64,000 bases of DNA from Pseudodesulfovibrio cashew (GTDB lineage Bacteria > Desulfobacterota > Desulfovibrionia > Desulfovibrionales > Desulfovibrionaceae). Both the position numbers and the translations under genes were made by a program. The stretch lies in assembly GCF_009762795.1 (NCBI RefSeq), contig NZ_CP046400.1, positions 1,899,501 through 1,963,500 on the forward strand, read 5' to 3'. Below are positions 27,043 through 36,440 of this stretch, one piece after another (position 1 is the first letter of the stretch; each line of letters begins with the position of its first letter). Below the pieces are notes generated by a model. It had not been told where the DNA came from. It saw nothing but the letters and a program-made list of their open reading frames with translations, and ran no database searches.

Positions 27043-29643
27043 ATGTCCATCCTCGATTGGCTCCCCTTCACCGGGAAAAAGAAGAAGACTCCCGAGGAGC
27101 TGGCGGCTATCCGCCGGACCTTTGCCGCGCGCTACAACCATTTTCGGCTGCTCATCCAGGCCAACACCCGGGCGCACGATCTCATCGGCGAGTTAGAGGA
27201 CGCCCTGCGGGGCTATACGCCTTACGGCATGCACTACGTGCGCACCCTGTGCACTCGCATCTCCACGTCCATATTCCAGATGGTGCGGCATCTCAACGAA
27301 CTCAATCCGGGCGCGTACGAAGGGCTCAACGGCCGGTTCCAGGCCATCCAGGAACGGATCATGCCGCATATCGAGCCCGAGGTGCTCCGCCGACAGGAGC
27401 ACGCCCTGGTCATCAATCTTGCCGACGTGGGGCGGGATCATGCAGACCTGTGCGGCCCCAAGATGGCCATGCTCGGCGAGGCCGGGCGGCAGCTGGGCAT
27501 GCGCATCCCCGCCGGGTTCGTCATCACCACCGAGGCCTATCGCCGGTTCGTGGCCTCGGACGATCTGCGCATGGAGGTGGACCGGCTGATCCAGACCGCC
27601 GATCCTTCTGACCGCGAGGCCATGTTCCAGCTCTCCTCGCGCATCATGCAGATGATTATCGCCGCCGAGGTGCCCGACGAACTGGTCGAGGCCGTGGAGA
27701 CGGCCTACGGACGGCTGTGCGAGGCCGCCGGACACGAGGTCAAGCTCGCGGTGCGTTCCTCGGCCCTTGGCGAGGACATCGAGGGCGCCTCCTTTGCCGG
27801 ACAGTACCGCTCCATGCTCAACGTGGACCACTCCTCTCTGCTCTATGCCTACAGGGAAGTCGTGGCCTCCAAATATTCGCGGCAGGCCATGGCCTACCGG
27901 GTCTCTCGCGGCATCCGTGACGAGGACGTTGCCATGAGCGTGGGCTGCATGGTCATGGTCGAGGCCCGCGCCTCGGGCGTGACTTATTCGCGCAGCCCGG
28001 TAAACGTCCGCGACGACAATGTGGCCATCCAGTCGGTCTGGGGACTGCCCAAGACCGTGGTGGACGGCTCCGCGGAGACCGACGAACTGGTGGTGGCGCG
28101 GACTGAACCCATGAGCGTGGTTCTGCGCGAGGTGGCGCACAAGAAAAGCCAGTACGTCTGTCACGAGAACGTGGGCGTGTGCCGCACCGAGCTGCTGGAC
28201 GGCAGGGGGGACGAGGTCTCTCTCACCGACGAGCAGGCCGTGCGCATTGCCGGACACGCTGTTCGGCTTGAGGAATATTTCGGCACGCCCCAGGACGTGG
28301 AGTGGGCCATCACTGAGGACGGCAGGTATCACCTGCTCCAATGCCGCCCGCTCATGCTGGTGGAAGGGGAGGAGCCCGAAGAGAAGGCTCGGCCCGCCGT
28401 GGCCTCCCCGCTGCCCGAGCCCGTTCTCTCGGGAGGCCGCATCGCCAGCCCCGGCGTGGGCGTGGGGCCGGTCCATGTCATCCGCAAGGACGCGGACACC
28501 CTGACCTTCCCGGACGGCGGGATCATGGTCCTGTCCCAGGCGTTGCCCAGCCGGGCGGCCCTGCTGGACCGTTGCAGCGCGGTGGTCTCCGAGCAGGGAG
28601 GTATTGCCGGGCACCTGGCCAACGTGGCCCGCGAGTTCGGGGTCCCGGCCCTGTTCGGCGTGAAGGGGGCGACGGATCGCCTTGAAAACGGCGCGATCGT
28701 CACCGTGGACGCTGACGGACATGCGGTCTACGACGGGGCGGTGGAGGCGCTGCTGGTGGAGAAACCCCGCCAGCGGGTCATGCGCGGGAGCCCGGTGCAG
28801 GGAGCGCTGCGCAAGGCGGCCCGGCACATCGTTCGGCTCAACCTGACCAACCCGGATTCCCCGGAGTTCCGCCCTGAGGGGTGCCGCACCCTGCACGATA
28901 TAATGCGCTTCTGCCACGAGATGGCCGTGCGCGAGATGTTCGAATTTTCCACCCACGACGAATATGTCCAGGCCGCATCGCGTCAGCTCATCTGCGGCGT
29001 GCCCAAGCAGTTCTGGGTCCTGAACCTGGACGACGGGATCAAGCCCGAGGGCGAGCAGCGGGAGGACCGGTGCGTGCTCCTGGAGCACGTGGACTCCTTT
29101 CCCATGCGCGCCCTGTGGGAGGGCATGCAGGCCGTGCCCTGGGAGGGGCCGCCGCCGGTGCACGGCAAGGGACTCATGGCCGTCATGTTCGAGGCCACGG
29201 CCAACCCCAACCTGGTCACGGCGGGTCAGTCCCTGTACACGCAAAAGAATTATTTCATGATTTCGAAGAACTACTGCTGCCTACAGTCCCGTTTCGGGTT
29301 CCACTTCTGCGGGGTGGAGTCCCTGGTGGGCGAGCGCACCAGTGAGAATTACGCCTCCTTCCAGTTCAAGGGCGGGGCCGCGAACATGGAGCGGCGCATC
29401 CTGCGCGCCCGGTTCGTGGGCGACATTCTGGAGGAGTTCGACTTCCGTGTCCGCGTCCGGGGTGACAACATGCACGCCCGCGTGGAGGGGCTGGACAGGC
29501 AGGCCATGGCCTTCCGGCTCAAGGTTCTGGGCTATCTCATCACTCATACCCGTCAGCTCGACATGATCATGACCAACAAGGGTGAAGTGGCGAGGCGGCG
29601 TGAGCGCTTCTTTGCCGACTTCGCCATGTTCGGTGAAAAATAA
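27043..29643 (+). CDS. PEP-synthase-like phosphotransferase lacking a recognisable C-terminal barrel
   Basis: 866 residues. Residues 1-140 are an alpha-helical extension not seen in PpsA. Residues ~145-445 form the PPDK/PEP-synthase nucleotide-binding domain (PAGFVITTEAYRRFV, VKLAVRSSALGEDIEGASFAG, DVEWAITEDGRYHLLQCRPL). Residues ~485-570 are the swivelling phosphohistidine domain with His524 in EQGGIAGHLANVAREFGVP. The last ~270 residues do not look like the PEP-binding TIM barrel; I do not recognise them. It probably passes phosphate from ATP through His524 to an unknown acceptor. Its place directly behind three receivers in one operon suggests signalling rather than gluconeogenesis. Confidence 0.8.
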   Translation: MSILDWLPFTGKKKKTPEELAAIRRTFAARYNHFRLLIQANTRAHDLIGELEDALRGYTPYGMHYVRTLCTRISTSIFQMVRHLNELNPGAYEGLNGRFQAIQERIMPHIEPEVLRRQEHALVINLADVGRDHADLCGPKMAMLGEAGRQLGMRIPAGFVITTEAYRRFVASDDLRMEVDRLIQTADPSDREAMFQLSSRIMQMIIAAEVPDELVEAVETAYGRLCEAAGHEVKLAVRSSALGEDIEGASFAGQYRSMLNVDHSSLLYAYREVVASKYSRQAMAYRVSRGIRDEDVAMSVGCMVMVEARASGVTYSRSPVNVRDDNVAIQSVWGLPKTVVDGSAETDELVVARTEPMSVVLREVAHKKSQYVCHENVGVCRTELLDGRGDEVSLTDEQAVRIAGHAVRLEEYFGTPQDVEWAITEDGRYHLLQCRPLMLVEGEEPEEKARPAVASPLPEPVLSGGRIASPGVGVGPVHVIRKDADTLTFPDGGIMVLSQALPSRAALLDRCSAVVSEQGGIAGHLANVAREFGVPALFGVKGATDRLENGAIVTVDADGHAVYDGAVEALLVEKPRQRVMRGSPVQGALRKAARHIVRLNLTNPDSPEFRPEGCRTLHDIMRFCHEMAVREMFEFSTHDEYVQAASRQLICGVPKQFWVLNLDDGIKPEGEQREDRCVLLEHVDSFPMRALWEGMQAVPWEGPPPVHGKGLMAVMFEATANPNLVTAGQSLYTQKNYFMISKNYCCLQSRFGFHFCGVESLVGERTSENYASFQFKGGAANMERRILRARFVGDILEEFDFRVRVRGDNMHARVEGLDRQAMAFRLKVLGYLITHTRQLDMIMTNKGEVARRRERFFADFAMFGEK

Positions 29644-29793
29644 CTACCACGCCGGAGCGGTTGTTAGCAGATATGTACATTCTCGGCAGTAATATATAAC
29701 AAGAATGTAAAAAAATGGATGACCGGCTGCGCGCCATCCGCCCGGAGATGGCGGCGGCAAGCCAACTGTCGGGAATGGCATCGTGTTTGCTTT

Positions 29794-31386
29794 ATGGCCG
29801 CCATGCATCCTACCGTCCACGGGCTGAAGCTGACAGCCCTGCTCGCCATTTGCCAAGTTATCGACCAGGCCCTCGATCTGGAGTCGGCCCTGGAGGGCGT
29901 GCTGCGCATCATGTCCGAACAGCTCTCCATGCAGCGCGCCACAGTCACCCTGTACGATCCGGATACCGGAAATCTTTCCATCAACGCCTCCTACGGACTG
30001 ACCAGCGAGGAGAAGCGGCGCGGCGTGTACAAGTTGGACGAGGGCGTCACAGGACGCATCTTCCAGACCGGCGAGCCGTACTACGTGCCCGACATCGACA
30101 AGGAACCGCTCTTCCTGGACAAGACCGGGTCCCGCAGGGTCAAGCGCGGCATGATCTCCTTCATCGGCGTGCCCATCATCCTGCATGGCGACCCCATCGG
30201 CGTGCTCAACGTAGACCGTCTCTTCGAGGACGAGATCGGCTTCGAGGAGGATGTGGATTTCCTCAAGGTAGTGGCAACGCTCATCGGCCAGTTCCTCAGT
30301 CTGAACGAGAAGATCCTCAAGCGGGAGGCGGTGCTCAAGCGCGAAAACACCTCCCTCAAGTACCAGATATCCAAGAAGTCCAAGGGTCCCTACATCGTGG
30401 GTCAGTCCGCGGCCATGGTCGAGGTCCAGCGCCAGATGGAGAAGGTGTCGCCCACGCGGGCCACTGTGCTCCTGCTCGGCGAGTCGGGTGTTGGCAAGAC
30501 GCTCATCGCCCAGATCATCCATGAACTTTCGGAGCGCCAGGGCCACCCGTTCATCAAGGTCAACTGCGCCTCCATCCCCGGCAACCTGCTTGAGTCCGAA
30601 CTGTTCGGCTATGAGAAGGGCGCGTTCACCGGGGCCTCGAATTCGCGGCCGGGCCGGTTCGAGGAAGCGGATACCGGCACCATCTTTCTTGACGAGATAG
30701 GCGAGCTGCCCATGGGCCTCCAGGCCAAGCTGCTGCGCGTGCTGCAGGAAAAGGAGCTTGAGCGGCTGGGTTCCAACCGGACCCGGACCATCGACGTGCG
30801 AATCCTGGCCGCCACCAACCGCGACCTGGGAGACCTGGTGGAGCGGGGCAAGTTCCGGCTCGACCTTTACTACCGACTCAATGTTTTCCCGGTCCGCATC
30901 CCGCCCCTTCGCGAGCGCAAGGAGGACATCACCGCGCTGCTCAACCATTTTCTCAAGAAGATGGCCGAGGACTACGGGCGGATCATTCATTTCACCTCCA
31001 CGGCCCTGGACGCGCTCATCCGTTACGACTGGCCGGGCAACGTCCGCGAGATGCAGAACCTCATCGAGCGGCTCGTAATCATGTCCGATACAGACCGTAT
31101 CTCACTGGAGTTCCTCAAGTCCTACCTCGCGCCGGGCCAGACAGCCGCAGTGCAGGAGGTGGTCCATTTTTCCGAGGAGACCCCGCGCTACACCTCCCTC
31201 AAGGAGTTCGAGCGCAACGAGGTCCTGGCCGCCTTGGAGCGCAACGGCTGGATCCAGTACAAGGCCGCCGAGGCCCTGGGGCTGTCCGCCCGTCAGATGG
31301 GCTACCGGGTCAAGAAGTACGGCCTGGAGTCCATGATCGCCGAGGGACGGGCCAAATTGAGGCGGCTCAAAGAGGTTGGCAACTGA
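29794..31386 (+). CDS. NifA-like sigma-54-dependent activator (GAF, AAA+, Fis HTH)
   Basis: About 530 residues; several in-frame starts exist (29719, 29794, 29803) and none has a clear ribosome site. Residues ~15-165 are a GAF sensor. The AAA+ domain has Walker A GESGVGKT (the usual GESGTGKE altered), the sigma-54 contact loop [15 protein letters not shown] and PLRERKEDI. The C-terminal helix-turn-helix [18 protein letters not shown] is typical of NifA. It activates sigma-54 promoters; targets are unknown. It lies 150 bases after the PEP-synthase-like gene on the same strand, and no nif genes are in the window. Confidence 0.88.
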   Translation: MAAMHPTVHGLKLTALLAICQVIDQALDLESALEGVLRIMSEQLSMQRATVTLYDPDTGNLSINASYGLTSEEKRRGVYKLDEGVTGRIFQTGEPYYVPDIDKEPLFLDKTGSRRVKRGMISFIGVPIILHGDPIGVLNVDRLFEDEIGFEEDVDFLKVVATLIGQFLSLNEKILKREAVLKRENTSLKYQISKKSKGPYIVGQSAAMVEVQRQMEKVSPTRATVLLLGESGVGKTLIAQIIHELSERQGHPFIKVNCASIPGNLLESELFGYEKGAFTGASNSRPGRFEEADTGTIFLDEIGELPMGLQAKLLRVLQEKELERLGSNRTRTIDVRILAATNRDLGDLVERGKFRLDLYYRLNVFPVRIPPLRERKEDITALLNHFLKKMAEDYGRIIHFTSTALDALIRYDWPGNVREMQNLIERLVIMSDTDRISLEFLKSYLAPGQTAAVQEVVHFSEETPRYTSLKEFERNEVLAALERNGWIQYKAAEALGLSARQMGYRVKKYGLESMIAEGRAKLRRLKEVGN

Positions 31387-31427
31387 ATTTCAAGCGTACC
31401 TCCGTCAACCTCAACCCTTGCAGCCGA

Positions 31428-31468
31428 CAGGCCCCGCCGTTCGCAACCGGCGGGGCCTGTCTGGTTTT
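31428..31468 (+). terminator. Rho-independent terminator
   Basis: CAGGCCCCGCCG and CGGCGGGGCCTG arms around an 8-base loop, followed by TCTGGTTTT, after the NifA-like gene. Confidence 0.75.
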
Positions 31469-31517
31469 ACAAAAGAGCGGGGCCGGGCTACGCTCCGCAG
31501 GAATCAAGGAGGCGTCC

Positions 31518-32513
31518 ATGAAAGCCATGCTGCTTGAATCCTTTGGCAACGGTCACGATTTTGTCCAGGGCGACGTTCCCGTGCCGTGCCCCGGTCCCGG
31601 TGAGCTTCTGCTCAAGGTGGCCGCGTCCAGCTTCAACCCCATCGACAACAAGATCGCCGTGCTCGGCGGCCAGCTCGGCTTTGCCCCGTCCCTGCCGCAT
31701 ATCCTCGGCATGGACGTGTCGGGCGAGGTGGTGGAGGTGGGCCCGGGCCGGTCCCGCTTCAAGCCGGGAGACCGGGTCTTCGGCTGCGCGGGCGGGCTTA
31801 CGGGTATTCCCGGCGCTCTGGCCGAGTACATGACAGTGGACGAGCGGCTGGTGGCCCGCGCCCCGCAGACCATGGCTCTTGCCGATGCCGCGGCCATCCC
31901 GTTGGTGGCCATCACCGCCTGGCTCGGTCTGTCCTCCAGGGCGGGAATACGCGCGGGCGAGACCCTGCTGGTCCAGGGCGGCGCGGGCGGAGTGGGGCAC
32001 ATGGCCGTGCAGCTGGGCGTACATGCCGGGGCCGAGGTTCACGCAACTGTCTCGTCGGACCTGAAGGGAGCGGTGGTCGAGGCCCTGGGCGCGGTCCCCA
32101 TCGACTACACACAAACTTCCGTGGATCAGTACGTGGCCGATGCCACCGGCGGCGACGGCTTTCACGTGGTCTTCGACACCGTTGGAGGGGTCAGCCTGGA
32201 CAACTCCTTTCTTGCTGCGCGCCGGGAAGGCCGTGTGATCACCACCGTGGCCCGTTCCAGCCATGACCTGAGCCCCATGCACGCCAGGTCGCTGTCTCTG
32301 CATGTGGTCTTCATGCTGCTGCCGTTGATTACTGGTGAAGGGCGTAGCGCCTACGGCGAAATTCTCGCCGAAGTGGCCAACCTGGTGGACAGGGACCGTC
32401 TTGCCGTGCTCCTGGATGAGGCCCGATTCCCTTACACGGAAATCGCGGCGGCTCACCGCTACTGGGAGGCTGGAAAGGCGCTTGGCAAAATCGTCATTGA
32501 CGTGGCTCCCTGA
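31518..32513 (+). CDS. Zinc-independent MDR oxidoreductase (quinone reductase-like)
   Basis: 331 residues of the medium-chain dehydrogenase/reductase family. The start MKAMLLESFGNGHDF and PGELLLKVAASSFNPIDNKI, then the Rossmann segment LLVQGGAGGVGHMAVQLG, are typical of NADPH:quinone oxidoreductases. The structural and catalytic zinc cysteines of alcohol dehydrogenases are absent. It most likely reduces a quinone or enone. CAAGGAGGCGTCC precedes the ATG. It is a single gene between the NifA-like gene's terminator and the secretion operon. Confidence 0.85.
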   Translation: MKAMLLESFGNGHDFVQGDVPVPCPGPGELLLKVAASSFNPIDNKIAVLGGQLGFAPSLPHILGMDVSGEVVEVGPGRSRFKPGDRVFGCAGGLTGIPGALAEYMTVDERLVARAPQTMALADAAAIPLVAITAWLGLSSRAGIRAGETLLVQGGAGGVGHMAVQLGVHAGAEVHATVSSDLKGAVVEALGAVPIDYTQTSVDQYVADATGGDGFHVVFDTVGGVSLDNSFLAARREGRVITTVARSSHDLSPMHARSLSLHVVFMLLPLITGEGRSAYGEILAEVANLVDRDRLAVLLDEARFPYTEIAAAHRYWEAGKALGKIVIDVAP

Positions 32514-32703
32514 GCTTGTAGCGTAGCCGATGTCCTTTCACATGTTGAACGCATTGAAATAGTTATAATAATTGTTTCCGCGATCCCGGTGGTGGCCGTT
32601 GGCTGGCCGATGGTGTATTCTCTTGAAATAGTATAGACTGTCGGCGCGAACCATGGCGGCGTCGTTTTCGGCCTGCCGCCTATAACCCGATCCAGGCGAG
32701 AGC

Positions 32704-35097
32704 ATGACATCAGACCAGAACACACCTCCCGGAAAAGGGGGAAAGCCCGAGGCTCCGACAGGCGGGGGACGGAAAGAGTCCGGTCCCGCCAAGCCGGGCA
32801 CGGCGCAGGGCGCGGCGGCAAAGGGCGGCGGTCCCGGCAACGGGACGTCCCAACCCGGCGCCGCACGGCAATCCGCAGCGGCCGGGTCGGCCCAGGGACC
32901 TGTCGCCGGCAAGATTGATCAGAGCTGCAAAATGGACGCCGACTGCACTGCGCGGGACGAGCGCCTTTCCCACAAGGATATCGACTTTCAGCCTCCCCTG
33001 GCCATCTGTCTTTCCATCATCAGCCGCTTGTTGGGCAAGCCGGTTTCCGCCGCCACTCTCAAGGCGGGCGTCCCGCAGCGGGAAGGCTTGATCACGGCCT
33101 CTTCCATCGTTCGGGCGGCCGAGCGTATCGGCATCAAGGCCAGGACCGTGCACCGCAAATCCATCCGGTCCATATCTGGCCTCATCCTTCCGGCCATTCT
33201 GTTGCTGGAGGGCGGAAACGCCTGTGTACTGGTGGACAAGGACGACAAGACCGCTCGGGTCATCGCCCCGGGGCGCGGCATGGACGAAATGGAAGTGCCC
33301 CTGGAGAAGCTGGAGAAGGAGTACACGGGGTACGCCATCCTCTGTCACCGGGAGTCCAAGCTGGACAAGCGGGCCAGCGAACTCAAGCTGCTCAAGACCA
33401 AGCGCTGGTTCTGGGGCGTGATCCTGCGCTTCTGGCCCATCTACAGGCACGTCATCCTGGCCTCGGTCATGACCAACCTGATCATCATCGCGGCTCCGCT
33501 GTTCGTGATGAACGTGTACGACCGGGTTATCCCCAACAACGCGGTGGACACGCTCTGGGCACTGGCCATCGGCATCGGCATCGCCTACCTGAGCGATTTC
33601 CTGCTCAAGAACCTGCGCGCCTATTTCGTGGACGTGGCCGGACGCAATGCAGACGTGCTCATCGGCTCGCGCATCATGCAGCACCTGATGTCGGCTCGTT
33701 TGGATCACATGCCGGAATCCGCAGGCGCCGTGGCCAACAACGTGCGCGAGTTCGAGTCCCTGCGCGAGTTTTTCAGTTCCAGTTCCCTGGTGGCGCTCAT
33801 CGACATGCCGTTCCTGTTCATGTTCATGTTCGTCATCCACTACATCGGCGGGGCTCTGGCCTGGCCCATCTTCATCGCCGTGCCTCTGGTGGTCCTTTTC
33901 GGTCTCTTTCTCCAGGTGCCGTTTCAGCACATCATCGAGAACCACTACAAGGAATCCACTCAGAAATACGCGCTGCTGTATGAGATCGTCCAGGGCCTGG
34001 AGACCATCAAGACTTCCATGGCCGAAGGGCGGATGCAGGCCCGCTGGGAAAACGTGGTGGGCATGTCCGCCCACTCCAACTCGCGGGCCAAGGTGCTGGC
34101 CAATCTGTCGGTCACCTTTTCCGTTTTCGTCACCCAGATGGTTTCGGTGGCGATCATCATTACCGGCGTCTACCTCATCTCCAAAGGTGAGCTGACCGTG
34201 GGCGGGCTGGTGGCCTGCAACATCCTTGCGGGTCGGTCCATGGCTCCCCTTAGTGCCGTGGCCGGGCTGCTGTCGCGGTTCCAGCAGTCGCGCATGGCCC
34301 TGAACGCCCTGGACATGCTCATGGAGATGCCCAGCGAGCGCCCGGTGGACAAGGAGGCCTTTCACTACGGCGACATGGAGCCCTCCCTGACCCTGGAGAA
34401 TGTTTCCTTCAGCTATCCGGGTACGGACAAGGCGGTCCTGACAGGCGTCAACCTGCACCTCAAGCCCGGTGACAAGGTGGGCATCGTGGGAAGGACCGGC
34501 GCGGGCAAGTCCACGCTGGGCAAACTCTGCGTGGGGCTGTACCAGCCTGTGGCCGGGGCCGTGAAGCTGGGGGACATTGACCTGCGGCAGATGGACGTGG
34601 CCGACCTGCGACGCAAGGTGGGCTACGTGTCCCAGGATTCGCTCCTGTTCTACGGCACCCTCAAGGACAACATCGCCTTTGGCCTGCCCGAGGCGGACGA
34701 CCAGTCCATCAAGTTCGCGGCGGACATCGCCGGGGTCAACGACTTCGTGCGCGATCACCCGGCCGGGTTCGGCATGATGGTTGGGGAGCGCGGCTCCTCG
34801 CTCTCCGGCGGCCAGCGCCAGGCGGTATCCATCGCCCGTGCCGTGCTGCCCGATCCCGAGGTCCTGATCATGGACGAGCCGTCCTCGAACATGGACAACC
34901 AGTCGGAGTACAGGCTCAAGTCCAAGCTGGAGCCCTTCATCAAGGACAAGACGGTCATCGTCATCACCCACCGCCACTCCATGCTCGACCTGGTCAACAG
35001 GCTTGTGATCATGGACAAGGGGCGCATTGTGGTGGACGGACCCAAGCAGGCCGTGCTCGACGGGCTGCGGTCCGGCAAGATCAAGGTTTCCATGTGA
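32704..35097 (+). CDS. Type I secretion ABC exporter (LapB-like, C39-like domain)
   Basis: 797 residues. Residues 1-75 are a low-complexity Gly/Pro/Lys/Ala-rich leader. Residues ~90-215 form a C39-peptidase-like domain in which the Q-x4-D-C-G catalytic block reads FQPPLAICLSII, so it should bind substrate without cutting it. TM helices follow from about residue 235, then the ATPase: Walker A GRTGAGKS, signature LSGGQRQAVSIARA, Walker B VLIMDEPSS. It exports an adhesin with a C-terminal signal together with the HlyD-type adaptor 7 bases downstream. The likely substrate is the adhesin at 60095. Confidence 0.92.
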   Translation: MTSDQNTPPGKGGKPEAPTGGGRKESGPAKPGTAQGAAAKGGGPGNGTSQPGAARQSAAAGSAQGPVAGKIDQSCKMDADCTARDERLSHKDIDFQPPLAICLSIISRLLGKPVSAATLKAGVPQREGLITASSIVRAAERIGIKARTVHRKSIRSISGLILPAILLLEGGNACVLVDKDDKTARVIAPGRGMDEMEVPLEKLEKEYTGYAILCHRESKLDKRASELKLLKTKRWFWGVILRFWPIYRHVILASVMTNLIIIAAPLFVMNVYDRVIPNNAVDTLWALAIGIGIAYLSDFLLKNLRAYFVDVAGRNADVLIGSRIMQHLMSARLDHMPESAGAVANNVREFESLREFFSSSSLVALIDMPFLFMFMFVIHYIGGALAWPIFIAVPLVVLFGLFLQVPFQHIIENHYKESTQKYALLYEIVQGLETIKTSMAEGRMQARWENVVGMSAHSNSRAKVLANLSVTFSVFVTQMVSVAIIITGVYLISKGELTVGGLVACNILAGRSMAPLSAVAGLLSRFQQSRMALNALDMLMEMPSERPVDKEAFHYGDMEPSLTLENVSFSYPGTDKAVLTGVNLHLKPGDKVGIVGRTGAGKSTLGKLCVGLYQPVAGAVKLGDIDLRQMDVADLRRKVGYVSQDSLLFYGTLKDNIAFGLPEADDQSIKFAADIAGVNDFVRDHPAGFGMMVGERGSSLSGGQRQAVSIARAVLPDPEVLIMDEPSSNMDNQSEYRLKSKLEPFIKDKTVIVITHRHSMLDLVNRLVIMDKGRIVVDGPKQAVLDGLRSGKIKVSM

Positions 35098-35104
35098 GGT
35101 GGAC

Positions 35105-36433
35105 ATGAGCAAGAAAGAGTACGACAGGGAAACGCTGCTCTTCATGAGCGAGGTGGACCAGGCCATGTACGGCAAGGGCCGCAAGTACGCCTACGTCATG
35201 TCCACCTGTATCCTGCTCATGTTCGCGGGGTTTCTGCTGTGGGCCAAGTGGGCGGTGCTGGACGAGGTCACGCGCGGGTTCGGGCGGATCATTCCCTCCC
35301 AGCGCGTGCAGGAGATCCAGAACCTGGAAGGCGGCATCCTGAGCGAGATTTTCGTCAACGAGGGGCAGGTGGTGGAAAAGGGCGACGTGCTCTGCCGCCT
35401 GCGCAACGAGCAGGCCGCCAGCTTCTTCCGCGACGCATCGGCCAAGGCCCTGGAGCACGAGGCTGCCATCGCCCGGCTCAACGGGGTGGTGGACGGCGAG
35501 CCGCCGGTCTTCAGCGCGGAGCTCAAGGAGAAAGCCCCGCAACTGGTGGACGACCAGATGCGCATCTACAAGGCCGATATGGACCAGTTCAACATCGAGG
35601 TGTCCCTGCTTCAGGATCAATACGAGCAGAAGAAGCAGGAGATCGCCGAGATGCGCGGCCGTCGCAGGCAGCTCCAGAGCAGCCTGAAAGTGGCTCAAAA
35701 GCAGCGCAATATCGCCAAGCCGCTGGTGGAGAAGCAGATTCATTCCGAACTCGACTATCTTGCTTTGGAGCAGAAGGTCCTGGAACTGCGCGGCGACGTG
35801 GAGGCCCTTAACCTCGGCATCCCCCGTGTGGAGTCGGCGGCCAAGGAGGCTTTGGGACGCGTCGAGCGGCGCAAGGCCGAGTTTCGGGCCGACGCCCTGG
35901 AGGAGATCAATAAACGTCGCCAGGAGCTTATCTCCATCCGCGAGTCCCTGTCCGCCGGCAGCGACCGGGTGACTCGCACGGACGTCCGCTCGCCGGTCAA
36001 GGGCATCGTCAAGTCCATCTACATCAACACCCTGGGCGGCGTGGTCAAGCCCGGTCAGTCCATCATGGAGGTGGTCCCCCTGGACGACACCCTGCTGGTG
36101 GAGGCGGAGATCAAGCCTGCGGACATCGCATTCCTGCATCCCGGGCAGAAGGCCAAGGTCAAGATCACGGCCTACGACTTTTCCATCTACGGCGGTCTGG
36201 AAGGTACGGTGGAGCACATCTCCGCCGACACCATCGAGAACGAACGGGGCGAGAGCTTCTATCTGGTGAAAGTGCGGACAACCAAGAGCGCCATGGAGTA
36301 CCACGGCGAGAAGCTGCCCATCATTCCGGGCATGACCGCCCAGGTGGACGTGCTCACCGGCAAGAAGTCCGTGCTCGACTACCTGCTCAAGCCGATTCTC
36401 AAGGCCAAGCAAAACGCGCTCAGGGAGCGCTGA
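35105..36433 (+). CDS. HlyD-family type I secretion adaptor (LapC-like)
   Basis: 442 residues starting at ATG 35105, seven bases after the exporter stop. A short cytosolic N-terminus, one TM helix (AYVMSTCILLMFAGFLLW), then the periplasmic part: the lipoyl-like strand ILSEIFVNEGQVVEKGDVL, a long coiled coil (about residues 110-290), and the C-terminal beta-barrel with VRSPVKGIVKSIYINTLGGVV and IIPGMTAQVDVLTGKK. It links the ABC exporter to an outer-membrane TolC, probably the one at 58643. LapG-like protease follows after 7 bases. Confidence 0.93.
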   Translation: MSKKEYDRETLLFMSEVDQAMYGKGRKYAYVMSTCILLMFAGFLLWAKWAVLDEVTRGFGRIIPSQRVQEIQNLEGGILSEIFVNEGQVVEKGDVLCRLRNEQAASFFRDASAKALEHEAAIARLNGVVDGEPPVFSAELKEKAPQLVDDQMRIYKADMDQFNIEVSLLQDQYEQKKQEIAEMRGRRRQLQSSLKVAQKQRNIAKPLVEKQIHSELDYLALEQKVLELRGDVEALNLGIPRVESAAKEALGRVERRKAEFRADALEEINKRRQELISIRESLSAGSDRVTRTDVRSPVKGIVKSIYINTLGGVVKPGQSIMEVVPLDDTLLVEAEIKPADIAFLHPGQKAKVKITAYDFSIYGGLEGTVEHISADTIENERGESFYLVKVRTTKSAMEYHGEKLPIIPGMTAQVDVLTGKKSVLDYLLKPILKAKQNALRER

Positions 36434-36440
36434 CCGGCGC

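Noticed and set aside
27193..29244. 683-codon frame antisense to the PEP-synthase-like gene
   Set aside because: No domain or ribosome site; the sense strand has the known motifs.
35027..35104. Earlier start of the HlyD-type adaptor inside the exporter gene
   Set aside because: The 26 extra residues lie before the cytosolic start and lack a ribosome site.
32710..35184. 824-codon frame antisense to the ABC exporter
   Set aside because: His/Gln/Val-rich shadow with no motifs; the plus-strand exporter has every ABC motif.
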